Below are positions 51,861 through 64,000 of a stretch of 64,000 bases of DNA, one piece after another. A model generated the notes under the pieces. The model ran no database searches. It saw only the letters and a list, made by a program, of their open reading frames with translations, and was not told the DNA's origin. Location: assembly GCF_006539945.1 (NCBI RefSeq), contig NZ_BJNZ01000004.1, positions 1-64,000 of the forward strand. The letters are read 5' to 3'. Source of the stretch: Cellulosimicrobium cellulans (GTDB taxonomy: Bacteria > Actinomycetota > Actinomycetes > Actinomycetales > Cellulomonadaceae). The position numbers were made by a program, and so were the translations under genes. Numbering within the stretch: the stretch's first letter is position 1; every line of letters starts with the position of its first letter.

Positions 51861-52354
51861 GCACCGAGCCGACGCACAGCCCCGACGAGCCGCTCGACGC
51901 CGTCGACCTCGCGCTGCTGGCGGAGCTGGCGCGCATCGCCGAGGAGATCGATCCCGTGCCGGACGGCCTCGTGGAGCGGTCGCTCTTCGCGATCACCCTC
52001 GCGGGTCTCGAGGCCGAGGTCATGGAGCTGGAGTACGTCCAGGTCCCCGAGATGTCCGTGCGGGGCGACGCACCGCCCGTCGAGGCGCGCACCATCACGT
52101 TCACGTCCGAGTCCGTCACGGTCATGATCTCGCTGTCGGCGACCGACGACGGGCGCATCCGGATCGACGGCTGGGCCGCGCCGGCCACGGCGCTGCGCGT
52201 CGAGCTGCACCGCCCCGGCACCGTGAGCGAGACGACGAGCGACGACGACGGCCGCTTCGTCTTCGACGCCGTCGACCGCGGCCCGGCCAGCCTCGTCGTG
52301 CGCCGCGCCGACGGCGCCGGCGGCGCCGTGAGCACCCCGGTCGTCGAGCTGTAG
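51857..52354 (+). CDS. Sigma-linked protein with carboxypeptidase-regulatory-like domain
   Basis: A 165-residue soluble protein translationally coupled to the sigma gene. The N-terminal ~70 residues are acidic and helical (ALLAELARIAEEIDPVPDGLVER), in the style of an anti-sigma or sigma-binding helix. The rest forms a beta-sandwich resembling carboxypeptidase-regulatory/CNA-B-like domains (VMISLSATDDGRIRIDGWA, SDDDGRFVFDAVDRGPASLVV). It has no membrane segment or zinc motif, so it is not a classical ZAS anti-sigma. Binding of the sigma factor is inferred from coupling. A hairpin terminator follows 6 bases after the stop. Confidence 0.72.
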   Translation: MSTEPTHSPDEPLDAVDLALLAELARIAEEIDPVPDGLVERSLFAITLAGLEAEVMELEYVQVPEMSVRGDAPPVEARTITFTSESVTVMISLSATDDGRIRIDGWAAPATALRVELHRPGTVSETTSDDDGRFVFDAVDRGPASLVVRRADGAGGAVSTPVVEL

Positions 52355-52360
52355 CCGACC

Positions 52361-52394
52361 TCGTGCCGCGGGCGCCCTGCAGCCCGCGGCACGA
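52361..52394 (+). terminator. Hairpin terminator between sigma unit and subtilisin gene
   Basis: A perfect 13-bp stem (52361-52373 with 52382-52394) and 8-base loop. It implies that the subtilisin/CHAT pair has its own promoter or is reached by read-through. Confidence 0.65.
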
Positions 52395-52519
52395 CCGTCC
52401 GTCCTCACCACGCCCCTCGCCCCTCCGCGCGACGGTGCCCTGCCGCGCGGACGCCAGGACCGTGACGCCGTCGTCACGCGCCCGGCGTGTTTCCTCAACC
52501 ACGAGTTTGGAGCCCTCCT

Positions 52520-54346
52520 GTGAGCCAGTCCCCCGATGTTCCCGCTCCCGGCGCAGACGCGTACGCCGGCCGCGCGATGCGGTTCCTCGACCCGATCGAC
52601 GTGCGACCGCGACGCGGCCGACGACCGCTCAACCCGACCTGGTACGTCGCGGACCGCCTGATCGTGCAGGGCCCGCCGCCCCGCGCCCTGCGCGAGCGTG
52701 TCTCCGGACGCACCGACGTCGACGAGCTCGTCGCGTTCGCGGAGAGCGACGGCGGCCTGCAGCCCGTCGAGCAGGCGGCCAGAGGACGTGGGTGGTCGGT
52801 GGCCCTCGACACGGCAGGTGACCGCGCCCCGCTCTCCGTCGCCCGCGCACTGGGCGACGTGGCCGCGGAGGGACCGGAGCACGCTGACGACGACAGGTAC
52901 GGGTTCGCGCTGCGCCTCGTCCCGGACGACCACGACGAGGTCCCTGATGCGTGGAAGCTCGTGGAGGAGCTCGGCGGACTTCTCGACCCGAGCGACCCGG
53001 AGGGGCCGACGATCACGCTCGACCACGTCATGACGGCCACGCCGTACTCGACGCCGTTGCCGTACTCGACGCCGTTGCCCTACTCGACGCCGTTGCCCTA
53101 CTCGACCCCGTTGCCCTACTCGACGCCGTTGCCCTACTCGACCCCCTTGCCCTACTCGACCCCGCTCCCCGTCCGAGGGCTCGCGGAGTACGGCCAGGCG
53201 GGTACCGGTGGCCGCTCGCCCGTGCGCCGGCTCGGCGGCGCCCCGCCCCGGAAGCCGGCCGGTGACTCCCCGCTCGTGGACGACACCGGTCGTCGTCGAC
53301 CGGTCGTCGCCGTGCTCGACACGGGCGTGGGATCGCACCCGTGGTTCGGCGAGTACTTCCCGGAGGACCCGACGCGTGGCGACGGCAACGGTGTCGTGCT
53401 GCGCTCCGCGACGCTCGACGGTCAGCCGATCGGGACCTTCCCGATCGCTCCGCGTCCGGCGGATGACGCCGAGTACGGGGGCGCGTCGTCGGCGCCGCTG
53501 ACCGGACCGCTGGACCCGATCGCCGGTCATGGCACGTTCATCGCCGGCGTGGTCCACCAGATCGCGCCAGACGCCGCGATCCTGCCCGTGCGGATCTTCG
53601 GCGGCTCCGGGACGGTGCCCGAGTGGGACGTGCTCCAGTCGCTGCGGCGGCTCCTGCGGTTCCACCTGCGCGGTCTGCGGGGCGTGGACGGCTACTTCCC
53701 CGTCGATGTCGCCGTCCTCTCGATGGGCTACTACCACGAGGAGCCCGAGGACGTGGCCTACGACGTCCCGCTCCGCGCGCTCCTTCGTGCACTGCGCCAG
53801 GCGGGCGTGGTCGTCGTCGTGGCCGCGGGCAACGACGGCTCGACGCGACCGATGTATCCGGCGGCCTTCGCGCCGCAGGTCTCGGGGACCGCGAGCACGG
53901 TCGTGGTCGAGGACGAGCAGCTGGCGCACGACTACGTGCCCATCCTCACCGTCGGGGCGCACAACCCGGACGGCTCTACCGCGCTCTTCACCAACGAGGG
54001 GCCGTGGGTGACGACGCTGCGGCCGGGCGCGGCGATCGTCAGCACGTTCCCGACGACGCTCAACGGCCCGACGACCCCGTCGCTCCAGCTTCCCGACACC
54101 CGGTTCGGGGGAGTGCGCGGGACGATCGACCCCGAGAGCTTCGAGGGGGGTTTCGGCACGTGGAGCGGGACGTCGTTCGCGGCACCGGTGCTGGCGGCCG
54201 AGATCGGCGCGATCCTGGAGACCGGGCCGTTGACCGGTGGGAGCGGTACCCTCGGTGACCGGGTCGCAGCCCGTGTCGATGCGGCCTGGAAGGCCGTCAC
54301 GGCGACGGTGGGGATCGAGCGACCGGGAGCGCACGACGAGGAGTGA
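52520..54346 (+). CDS. Cytoplasmic subtilisin-like (S8) protease with PYSTPL repeat hinge
   Basis: A 608-residue S8 protease with no signal peptide, so probably intracellular. Residues 1-174 form an uncharacterised alpha/beta prodomain; residues 175-216 are seven exact PYSTPL repeats; a basic/Pro linker follows; the catalytic domain spans about 255-590. The triad is intact: D267 (AVLDTGVGSHP), H337 (GHGTFIAGVVHQIAP) and S552 (WSGTSFAAP), with the oxyanion Asn in VVVAAGNDGS. The repeat may be a spacer or cleavable activation hinge. GTG 52520 follows TTTGGAGC and is preferred over GTG 52487. The CHAT protease gene begins 33 bases downstream. Confidence 0.9.
   Translation: MSQSPDVPAPGADAYAGRAMRFLDPIDVRPRRGRRPLNPTWYVADRLIVQGPPPRALRERVSGRTDVDELVAFAESDGGLQPVEQAARGRGWSVALDTAGDRAPLSVARALGDVAAEGPEHADDDRYGFALRLVPDDHDEVPDAWKLVEELGGLLDPSDPEGPTITLDHVMTATPYSTPLPYSTPLPYSTPLPYSTPLPYSTPLPYSTPLPYSTPLPVRGLAEYGQAGTGGRSPVRRLGGAPPRKPAGDSPLVDDTGRRRPVVAVLDTGVGSHPWFGEYFPEDPTRGDGNGVVLRSATLDGQPIGTFPIAPRPADDAEYGGASSAPLTGPLDPIAGHGTFIAGVVHQIAPDAAILPVRIFGGSGTVPEWDVLQSLRRLLRFHLRGLRGVDGYFPVDVAVLSMGYYHEEPEDVAYDVPLRALLRALRQAGVVVVVAAGNDGSTRPMYPAAFAPQVSGTASTVVVEDEQLAHDYVPILTVGAHNPDGSTALFTNEGPWVTTLRPGAAIVSTFPTTLNGPTTPSLQLPDTRFGGVRGTIDPESFEGGFGTWSGTSFAAPVLAAEIGAILETGPLTGGSGTLGDRVAARVDAAWKAVTATVGIERPGAHDEE
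53042..53167 (+). repeat. Seven-copy 18-bp tandem repeat encoding PYSTPL
   Basis: Seven in-frame 18-base units (53042-53167), all encoding PYSTPL, differing only at a few silent third positions. Six use the Leu codon TTG, rare in this genome, so the array grew by duplication rather than by codon selection. Confidence 0.95.
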
Positions 54347-54379
54347 GTCGTCCGTCCCGACGGGACGGAGGTGCGTGCG

Positions 54380-56951
54380 GTGGGTGTCTCCACGATCGAG
54401 GAGGCGTCCGCCCGGCTCGATCGTGCGCTCGGCCTGAACGCCCGAGGGAGGCACGACGCGGCGCGCCGGGACTTCGACGCCGTGCTCGAGTGGTGCGCAG
54501 GTGCGGCGGGAGCGGTGACCTCGGGCAGCTCGGAGGTCACGCACCTCGTCGTCCGGGCGAGGATCGGCCTGGCGGTGTGCCACCTCGAGTCGCGCGGCGA
54601 CGTCGAGCAGGCGCTCGACCTGCTGTCGGACGCGGCGTCGGTCGTCGAGCACGACGGTGCCCTTCGTGCCGTCGTGCTCGGCCAGCGAGGGCTCGTGCTG
54701 CACCGCACCGGCTCGCTCGACGCGGCGCTGCGAGCGATGGACGAGGCGGTCGGGCTCGTCCCGCCGGAGGACGAACGAGACCGCGCGGTCCTCCACATGA
54801 ACCGGGGGAGCCTCCACTCGGACCTCGGCCGACTGACGGCGGCCGCCGCCGACTTCGCCACGTGCCTCGAGCTGGCGCGCCAGATCGAGAACGAGATGTA
54901 CGCGTCGATGGCGGCGCACAACCTCGGTTGGGTCATGTACCTGCAGGGCGACCTCCCGGCGGCGCTGCGTGCGATGGACGAGGCCGCGGAGCAGGCGCCG
55001 GACCGGCACGCTGCCGTCGGTCTGATCGACCGTGCGCAGGTGCTGCTCGACGCCGGGCTGCTGACCGAGGCCGACGACGCGCTGCGCGAGGCGCGCGAGC
55101 ACCTCTCGCGCTACCGCATGCTGCGCGACCTCGCGGAGGTCGAGCTGGTGCGGTCGCGGGTCGTGCTCGGCCTGCGACGGTACGCCGACGCCCGCCGTCT
55201 GGCCCGGTCGGCGTCGCGCCGGTTCGACCGGCTCGGGAACGCCCCGTGGATGCTGCGGGCCCGCGTCGCCGAGCTGCAGGCGGCGCTCACGGAGCACAGG
55301 TCGGACGGGGTGGCTCCGACGACGGCGCGTCGGCACGCCACGTGGTCGCTCGACCTCGCACACCAGGGCGACGAGCTCGGCGGCGTCGCCGGCCTCGGCG
55401 TGACCATCCCGGCGCAGCTCCTCGCGGCCGAGTGGCTCGTGGCCGCCGGTGACGTGCCTGCTGCGCGGGCCGTGCTCGCGCGGGTCCCCGGACGGCTCGA
55501 CCGTGCACCGCTACCCGTGCGCCTGCAGCACGAGGCGGTGCGTGCCCAGCTCGCCTTCGTGGCCGGGGACCGTCGAGGCGGCGTCCGGGCCGTGCGACGC
55601 GGCCAGTCGGCCCTCGCGGAGCACCGCGCGCGGCTCGGATCCGTGGACGCCGTGACGGCGTCGGCCGTGCACGGGGTACGGCTCGGCAACGTCGACGTCG
55701 ACGCGGCGCTGCGCACGCGCCGGCCCGCGACGATCTTCGACGCCGTCGAGCGCGGTCGCGCGGCGTTCGCGGGAACGGGTCGCGTGCGACCGCCGTCGGA
55801 CCCGGTCCTCGCGGGTCTCCTCGCCTCGGCGCGCCGCGAGGTCGAGGCCGCCCGCGCGCTCGGCGCGCCCTCGGACCCCTCGCACCTCGCCCGTCGCCAG
55901 GACCACTTGCGGTCGGCGCGTCGGCTCCAGGACGAAGCGCGGCGCCGCGCCTGGCAGCACGGGGGAGAGGCCGCCACCCCGCTCGCCACGACGGAGCGCC
56001 GGCTCCGGGCCGCACTCGCCGTGGCGGGCTCCGACGCGGTCGTCGCCGACCTCGTGATCGAGGGCGACGACGTGCTGGCCGTCCGCGTGTCCGCGGCGGC
56101 GACGCGGCTCGTGCGGCTCGCTCCGCGCGCGGCGGTCGCGGAGCAGGTGCGCCGCGCGCGGGCCGACTTCGCGGTCCTCTCGAACGTGCTCATCCCCGTC
56201 CCGATGCGCGAGGCGGCGGTCGCGTCGCTCACGCGGACGCTGACCGCGCTCGACGACGCGCTGGTCGTCCCTCTGGAGGCCGACGGCGACCTGCACCTCG
56301 CCGCGCGCGACCTCCTGCTCGCGCTCCCGTGGGCCTCTCTGCCGTCACGGCGCGGGCGACGGACGTGGGCGAACTCCTGGGTCGACCTGCGCCGCGGGGA
56401 ACCCGTCCACCGAGCGGACGACGCGCTCGTCGTCGCCGGCCCTGGGCTGCGGTTCTCGGGTGCGGAGGCCAAGCTCGTCGCATCGGTGTGGGAGGGTGCG
56501 GAGGCCCTCGTGGGGGAGGACGCCACCTGTGAGGCCGTGGTCGACGGGCTCCGGTCGGCGGGGGTGGTGCACCTCGCGGCGCACGGGACGCACGAGACCG
56601 ACAACCCGCTCTTCTCGTCGCTGCGCCTCGCGGACGGCCCGCTGTTCGCGCACGAGCTGGACGGCATCGACCTGCACGGGGTCGTCGTCGTCCTGTCGGC
56701 GTGCGAGGTGGGCCTGTCGACGCCGCGCATCGGCGGCGAGTCGCTCGGCCTGACGAGCGTGCTGCTGCGCCTGGGCGCGCGCGGTGATCGCGAGCGTCGC
56801 CCCGCTGCGCGACGACGTCGCCGCGCGCGTCATGCCGTCGCTCCACGCGGAGCTGCGCGACGGCGCGATGCCCGGCTCGGCGCTCGCCCGCGCGGTCGCC
56901 GACGAGCCCGAGCCCGTCCCGCTCGTCTGCTTCGGCCCGCTGGTGCTCTGA
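54380..56951 (+). CDS. TPR-CHAT caspase-like protease, 3' end frameshifted
   Basis: About 855 residues if the frameshift is corrected. The N-terminal ~320 residues are TPR-like helical repeats (MDEAVGLVPPEDERDRAVLHM, HNLGWVMYLQGDLPAALRAMDEA); a second helical region follows; the C-terminal ~250 residues are a CHAT domain with catalytic H735 (VHLAAHGTHETDNPLFSSL) and C775 (VVVLSACEVGLST). Near 56775-56785, within a GC run (CTGGGCGCGCGCGGTG), the frame shifts: corrected reading continues VIASVAPLRDDVAARV to LVCFGPLVL and stops at 56951; uncorrected reading gives an Arg-rich tail to 56986. The loss of two bases (GC) fits. GTG 54380 follows GGAGG; GTG 54371 is too close. Likely cleaves, or is activated with, the adjacent subtilisin. 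Confidence 0.82.
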
Positions 56952-56958
56952 CCGAGCG

Positions 56959-56978
56959 GGGGAGCGGAGGCGCTCCCG
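56959..56978 (+). terminator. Weak hairpin after CHAT gene
   Basis: GGGAGCG (56960-56966) pairs with CGCTCCC (56971-56977) around a 4-base loop, eight bases past the corrected CHAT stop. Confidence 0.35.
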
Positions 56979-56993
56979 GTGGGTGACCGCGGT

Positions 56994-57022
56994 TTGGAGC
57001 ACCCGCCGTCGTCCCGTACCAT
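56994..57022 (+). promoter_or_regulatory. rplJ: Promoter of rplJ-rplL operon
   Basis: TTGGAG (56994-56999), a 17-base spacer and TACCAT (57017-57022). Transcription should start at about 57029, giving a ~215-base leader before rplJ. Confidence 0.7.
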
Positions 57023-57028
57023 GGACGT

Positions 57029-57244
57029 GTACCCAAGACCGCCGGTCGTCCGACGCTGCCCGCAGACTCCGTCTGCGGGACGTGACGGATCGAAGTCCCA
57101 CCACGAGGTGGAGGCCAGCGCAGGTAGCGAATCGACGACGTCCGCCCGGCCCCGCCGTGCGTGCGACCACGAGCCCCGCGCCTGCGCGGGGCTCTTTCTC
57201 GTTCCGGGACGGACGCCGGTGGTACCACCACCGGAAGGATTGCC
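57029..57244 (+). ncRNA. Ribosomal protein L10 leader region with attenuator hairpin
   Basis: A structured untranslated leader before rplJ, ending with a terminator-like hairpin: 10-bp stem GAGCCCCGCG/CGCGGGGCTC (57171-57180 with 57185-57194) followed by TTT. Upstream segments (for example the CAGACTCCGTCTG palindrome near 57062) could form the L10-L12 binding structure known from L10 leaders. Position and layout match autogenous attenuation; sequence match to the Rfam L10 leader was not tested. Confidence 0.6.
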
Positions 57245-57775
57245 ATGGCGAGGCCGGACAAGGCAGCCGCAGTCGCCGAGATCTCGGACAAGTTCCGCGA
57301 CTCGAACGCTGCCGTGCTGACCGAGTACCGCGGGCTCACCGTCGCGCAGCTCAAGCAGCTGCGTCGGTCGCTCAGCGGCAACGCAACCTACGCCGTGGTG
57401 AAGAACACGCTGACCGCCATCGCGGCCAAGGAGGCCGGTGTCGAGGGACTCGACGCCGACCTGCAGGGCCCGTCGGCAATCGCCTTCGTCACCGGGGACC
57501 CGGTCGAGGCTGCCAAGGGTCTGCGTGACTTTGCCAAGGCGAACCCCGCGCTGGTCATCAAGGGTGGTGTCCTCGACGGGCGCCCCCTGACCGCCGCGGA
57601 GGTCACGAAGCTCGCGGACCTCGAGTCCCGCGAGGTCCTGCTGGCCAAGGCGGCCGGCGCGATGAAGGCCAAGCTCTTCCAGGCTGCCTACGTCTTCACC
57701 GCGAACACCGCCCAGGCCGCCCGCGTCATCGATGCCCTGCGTCAGAAGCAGGAATCGGAGGGCGCTGCCGCCTGA
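57245..57775 (+). CDS. rplJ: 50S ribosomal protein L10
   Basis: A 176-residue L10, the base of the L7/L12 stalk. The N-terminal rRNA-binding domain ([40 protein letters not shown]) and the C-terminal L12-binding helix are present. ATG 57245 follows GGAAGGA; an in-frame ATG upstream at 57161 lies in the leader and is rejected. It is followed by rplL after 114 bases. Confidence 0.98.
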   Translation: MARPDKAAAVAEISDKFRDSNAAVLTEYRGLTVAQLKQLRRSLSGNATYAVVKNTLTAIAAKEAGVEGLDADLQGPSAIAFVTGDPVEAAKGLRDFAKANPALVIKGGVLDGRPLTAAEVTKLADLESREVLLAKAAGAMKAKLFQAAYVFTANTAQAARVIDALRQKQESEGAAA

Positions 57776-57889
57776 TCCCGCGCCCGGGGCTCGCCCCGGA
57801 CCGGTGATCCACGCAGCGCAAGCACACACCCCGCTTCTGGCAGGCCCGCACCGGGCCGCTGCCGAGCACCGACCGAAAGGAACGCCATC

Positions 57890-58279
57890 ATGGCGAAGCT
57901 CAGCACCGACGAGCTCATCGAGCAGTTCAAGGAGCTCACCCTCATCGAGCTCAACGAGTTCGTGAAGGCCTTCGAGGAGACCTTCGAGGTCACCGCCGCC
58001 GCCCCCGCCGCCGTCGCGGTCGCCGCCCCCGCGGGTGGCTCGGGCGACGCCCCGGCCGAGGAGGAGAAGGACGAGTTCGACGTCATCCTCGAGGCTGCCG
58101 GCGACAAGAAGATCCAGGTCATCAAGGAGGTGCGCGCGCTCACGTCCCTCGGCCTGAAGGAGGCCAAGGACCTCGTGGACGGTGCCCCGAAGCCGGTCCT
58201 GGAGGGCGCGAACAAGGAGACGGCCGAGAAGGCCAAGGCCGCCCTCGAGGGCGCCGGCGCCACGGTCACCCTCAAGTGA
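57890..58279 (+). CDS. rplL: 50S ribosomal protein L7/L12
   Basis: A 129-residue L7/L12, the mobile stalk that recruits translation GTPases. N-terminal dimerisation helices, an Ala-rich hinge ([16 protein letters not shown]) and a C-terminal domain ending AGATVTLK are canonical. AAAGGAACG precedes ATG 57890. Two hairpins follow. Confidence 0.98.
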   Translation: MAKLSTDELIEQFKELTLIELNEFVKAFEETFEVTAAAPAAVAVAAPAGGSGDAPAEEEKDEFDVILEAAGDKKIQVIKEVRALTSLGLKEAKDLVDGAPKPVLEGANKETAEKAKAALEGAGATVTLK

Positions 58280-58284
58280 TCTCG

Positions 58285-58308
58285 CCGGTCCCGTCCTGAC
58301 GGGACCGG
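58285..58308 (+). terminator. Hairpin after rplL
   Basis: A 10-11-bp stem CCGGTCCCGT/ACGGGACCGG immediately after rplL. Together with the next hairpin it probably limits read-through into rpoB. Confidence 0.55.
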
Positions 58309-58320
58309 TCAGCACGCCGC

Positions 58321-58356
58321 ACGAGGCCCGCACCCCGACCGGGGTGCGGGCCTCGT
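58321..58356 (+). terminator. Strong hairpin terminator upstream of rpoB
   Basis: A perfect 16-bp stem (58321-58336 with 58341-58356) and loop GACC. With a promoter at 58626 it makes rpoB-rpoC largely separate from rplJL. Confidence 0.75.
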
Positions 58357-58625
58357 CGTCGTTCCCGCCGCCCGGTGGCGCGGGTGGGCGGGGGAGCGCG
58401 GCGCAGACGTGGGCGAGCGCGTCGTCGAGCACCCGGGCGGGCGCACCGGCTTCACGGAACGGCCACGAGTGTGCCACCATGTGCGGGTCGACGACGCAGG
58501 ACAGCGAGGTCGACGGCAGCAGGTTCGCGACCCGCGAGACGGGTCGGAGGCGGGCGACGAGGCCCGCACGAGTACCGGTGGGACGCGCAGGCGTCCGGTT
58601 CCGGGCGGGGTCGCACGCCCCGGGG
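58357..58625. other. Intergenic region between rplL terminator and rpoB promoter
   Basis: About 270 bases with no gene I can support and no clear structure beyond short GC-rich stems. Confidence 0.5.
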
Positions 58626-58654
58626 TTGTGTTGCGATGCGTGTTGGGCTATGCT
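58626..58654 (+). promoter_or_regulatory. rpoB: rpoB promoter
   Basis: TTGTGT (58626-58631), a 17-base spacer and TATGCT (58649-58654) in a locally AT-richer stretch, giving a ~140-base leader. Confidence 0.65.
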
Positions 58655-58802
58655 CACGCTTTGCGCTGTCCTGTGCCCCCGATCTCATATACCCCCGACC
58701 CCCTCGCCGACGTACGTGCGCGTCCGCGAGGTGTCGTGGCGGCGGTGATCGTGTCCAGCCCGGCGGTGCAGCGTTCTTTCGATCTGCAGGGAAGGACCCC
58801 TC

Positions 58803-62315
<3,513 letters not shown>

Positions 62316-62324
62316 TCTCGGGCA

Positions 62325-62352
62325 GGCGGGAGCGGGTCACCCCGCTCCCGCC
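62325..62352 (+). terminator. Hairpin in rpoB-rpoC spacer
   Basis: A perfect 12-bp stem (62325-62336 with 62341-62352), loop TCAC, without a T-run. It could be an RNA-processing or partial attenuation element within the operon. Confidence 0.45.
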
Positions 62353-62431
62353 GACGACCCCCACACCAACCGTCTTTATGGCGTCGGCACCGGCCCCGGC
62401 CGGTCCCGGCAGACGAAGGAAGTAGGACAAC

Positions 62432-64000
<1,569 letters not shown>

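Noticed and set aside
53042-53167. Short tandem repeats as a CRISPR array
   Set aside because: The units are contiguous 18-mers without spacers and lie in frame inside a protease gene.

Overview
The window is very high-GC DNA (many CDSs begin with GTG or TTG, and A or T at third codon positions is rare) from an actinobacterium. The gene set and local order (tRNA-Tyr, tRNA-Thr, tRNA-Met, rpmG, two MaoC-type dehydratases, murB; then tRNA-Trp, secE, nusG, rplK, rplA; then rplJ, rplL, rpoB, rpoC) fit Micrococcales. A Cellulomonadaceae/Promicromonosporaceae relative (Cellulomonas- or Cellulosimicrobium-like) is my inference, supported by a chitinase, a CelR/CebR-like operator and LacI-controlled sugar genes. 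No insertion sequence, CRISPR array or rRNA was found. The first and last genes run off the window.

Region 1 (1-18.6 kb) is one compact operon, most genes overlapping by 1-4 bases: a fibronectin-III surface protein, a MoxR ATPase, a DUF58 protein, a TgpA-like transglutaminase-fold membrane protein, an RDD/FHA protein, a PP2C phosphatase, an FHA protein, a Ser/Thr kinase, a small FHA/winged-helix protein, a 1494-residue FtsK/SpoIIIE ATPase with an N-terminal FHA domain, and a WXG100 protein. It reads as a type VII-like secretion system built around phosphothreonine signalling. A strong hairpin terminator follows.

Region 2 (18.7-26.7 kb) holds housekeeping genes: an FprA-type ferredoxin-NADP reductase, HtpX, a HAD phosphatase, a YajQ protein, a RarD transporter, three tRNAs, rpmG and two MaoC-fold dehydratases. 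Region 3 (26.8-32.6 kb) is a carbohydrate module between the dehydratases and murB: a Tat-exported six-hairpin-glycosidase-like protein with a CelR-type box, a LacI regulator and two tandem MFS paralogs whose start overlaps two identical palindromes.

Region 4 (32.6-46.4 kb) has murB, an L,D-transpeptidase lipoprotein, a GntR/membrane-protein pair, a phosphotransferase, a Thr/Pro-rich secreted protein, an OmpR-type two-component system with a small Asp-rich membrane protein, adenosine deaminase, and an ABC exporter co-transcribed with a NarL-type two-component system. Similar TCTCAT direct repeats occur upstream of the OmpR-type operon, the phosphotransferase and the secreted protein, suggesting a small regulon.

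Region 5 (46.5-64 kb) is the transcription/translation core. Between rplA and rplJ it carries a chitinase and a module of sigma factor, Ig-like partner protein, cytoplasmic subtilisin with seven PYSTPL repeats, and a TPR-CHAT (caspase-like) protease whose 3' end is frameshifted as read. This sigma/subtilisin/CHAT set is the most likely undescribed system in the window.
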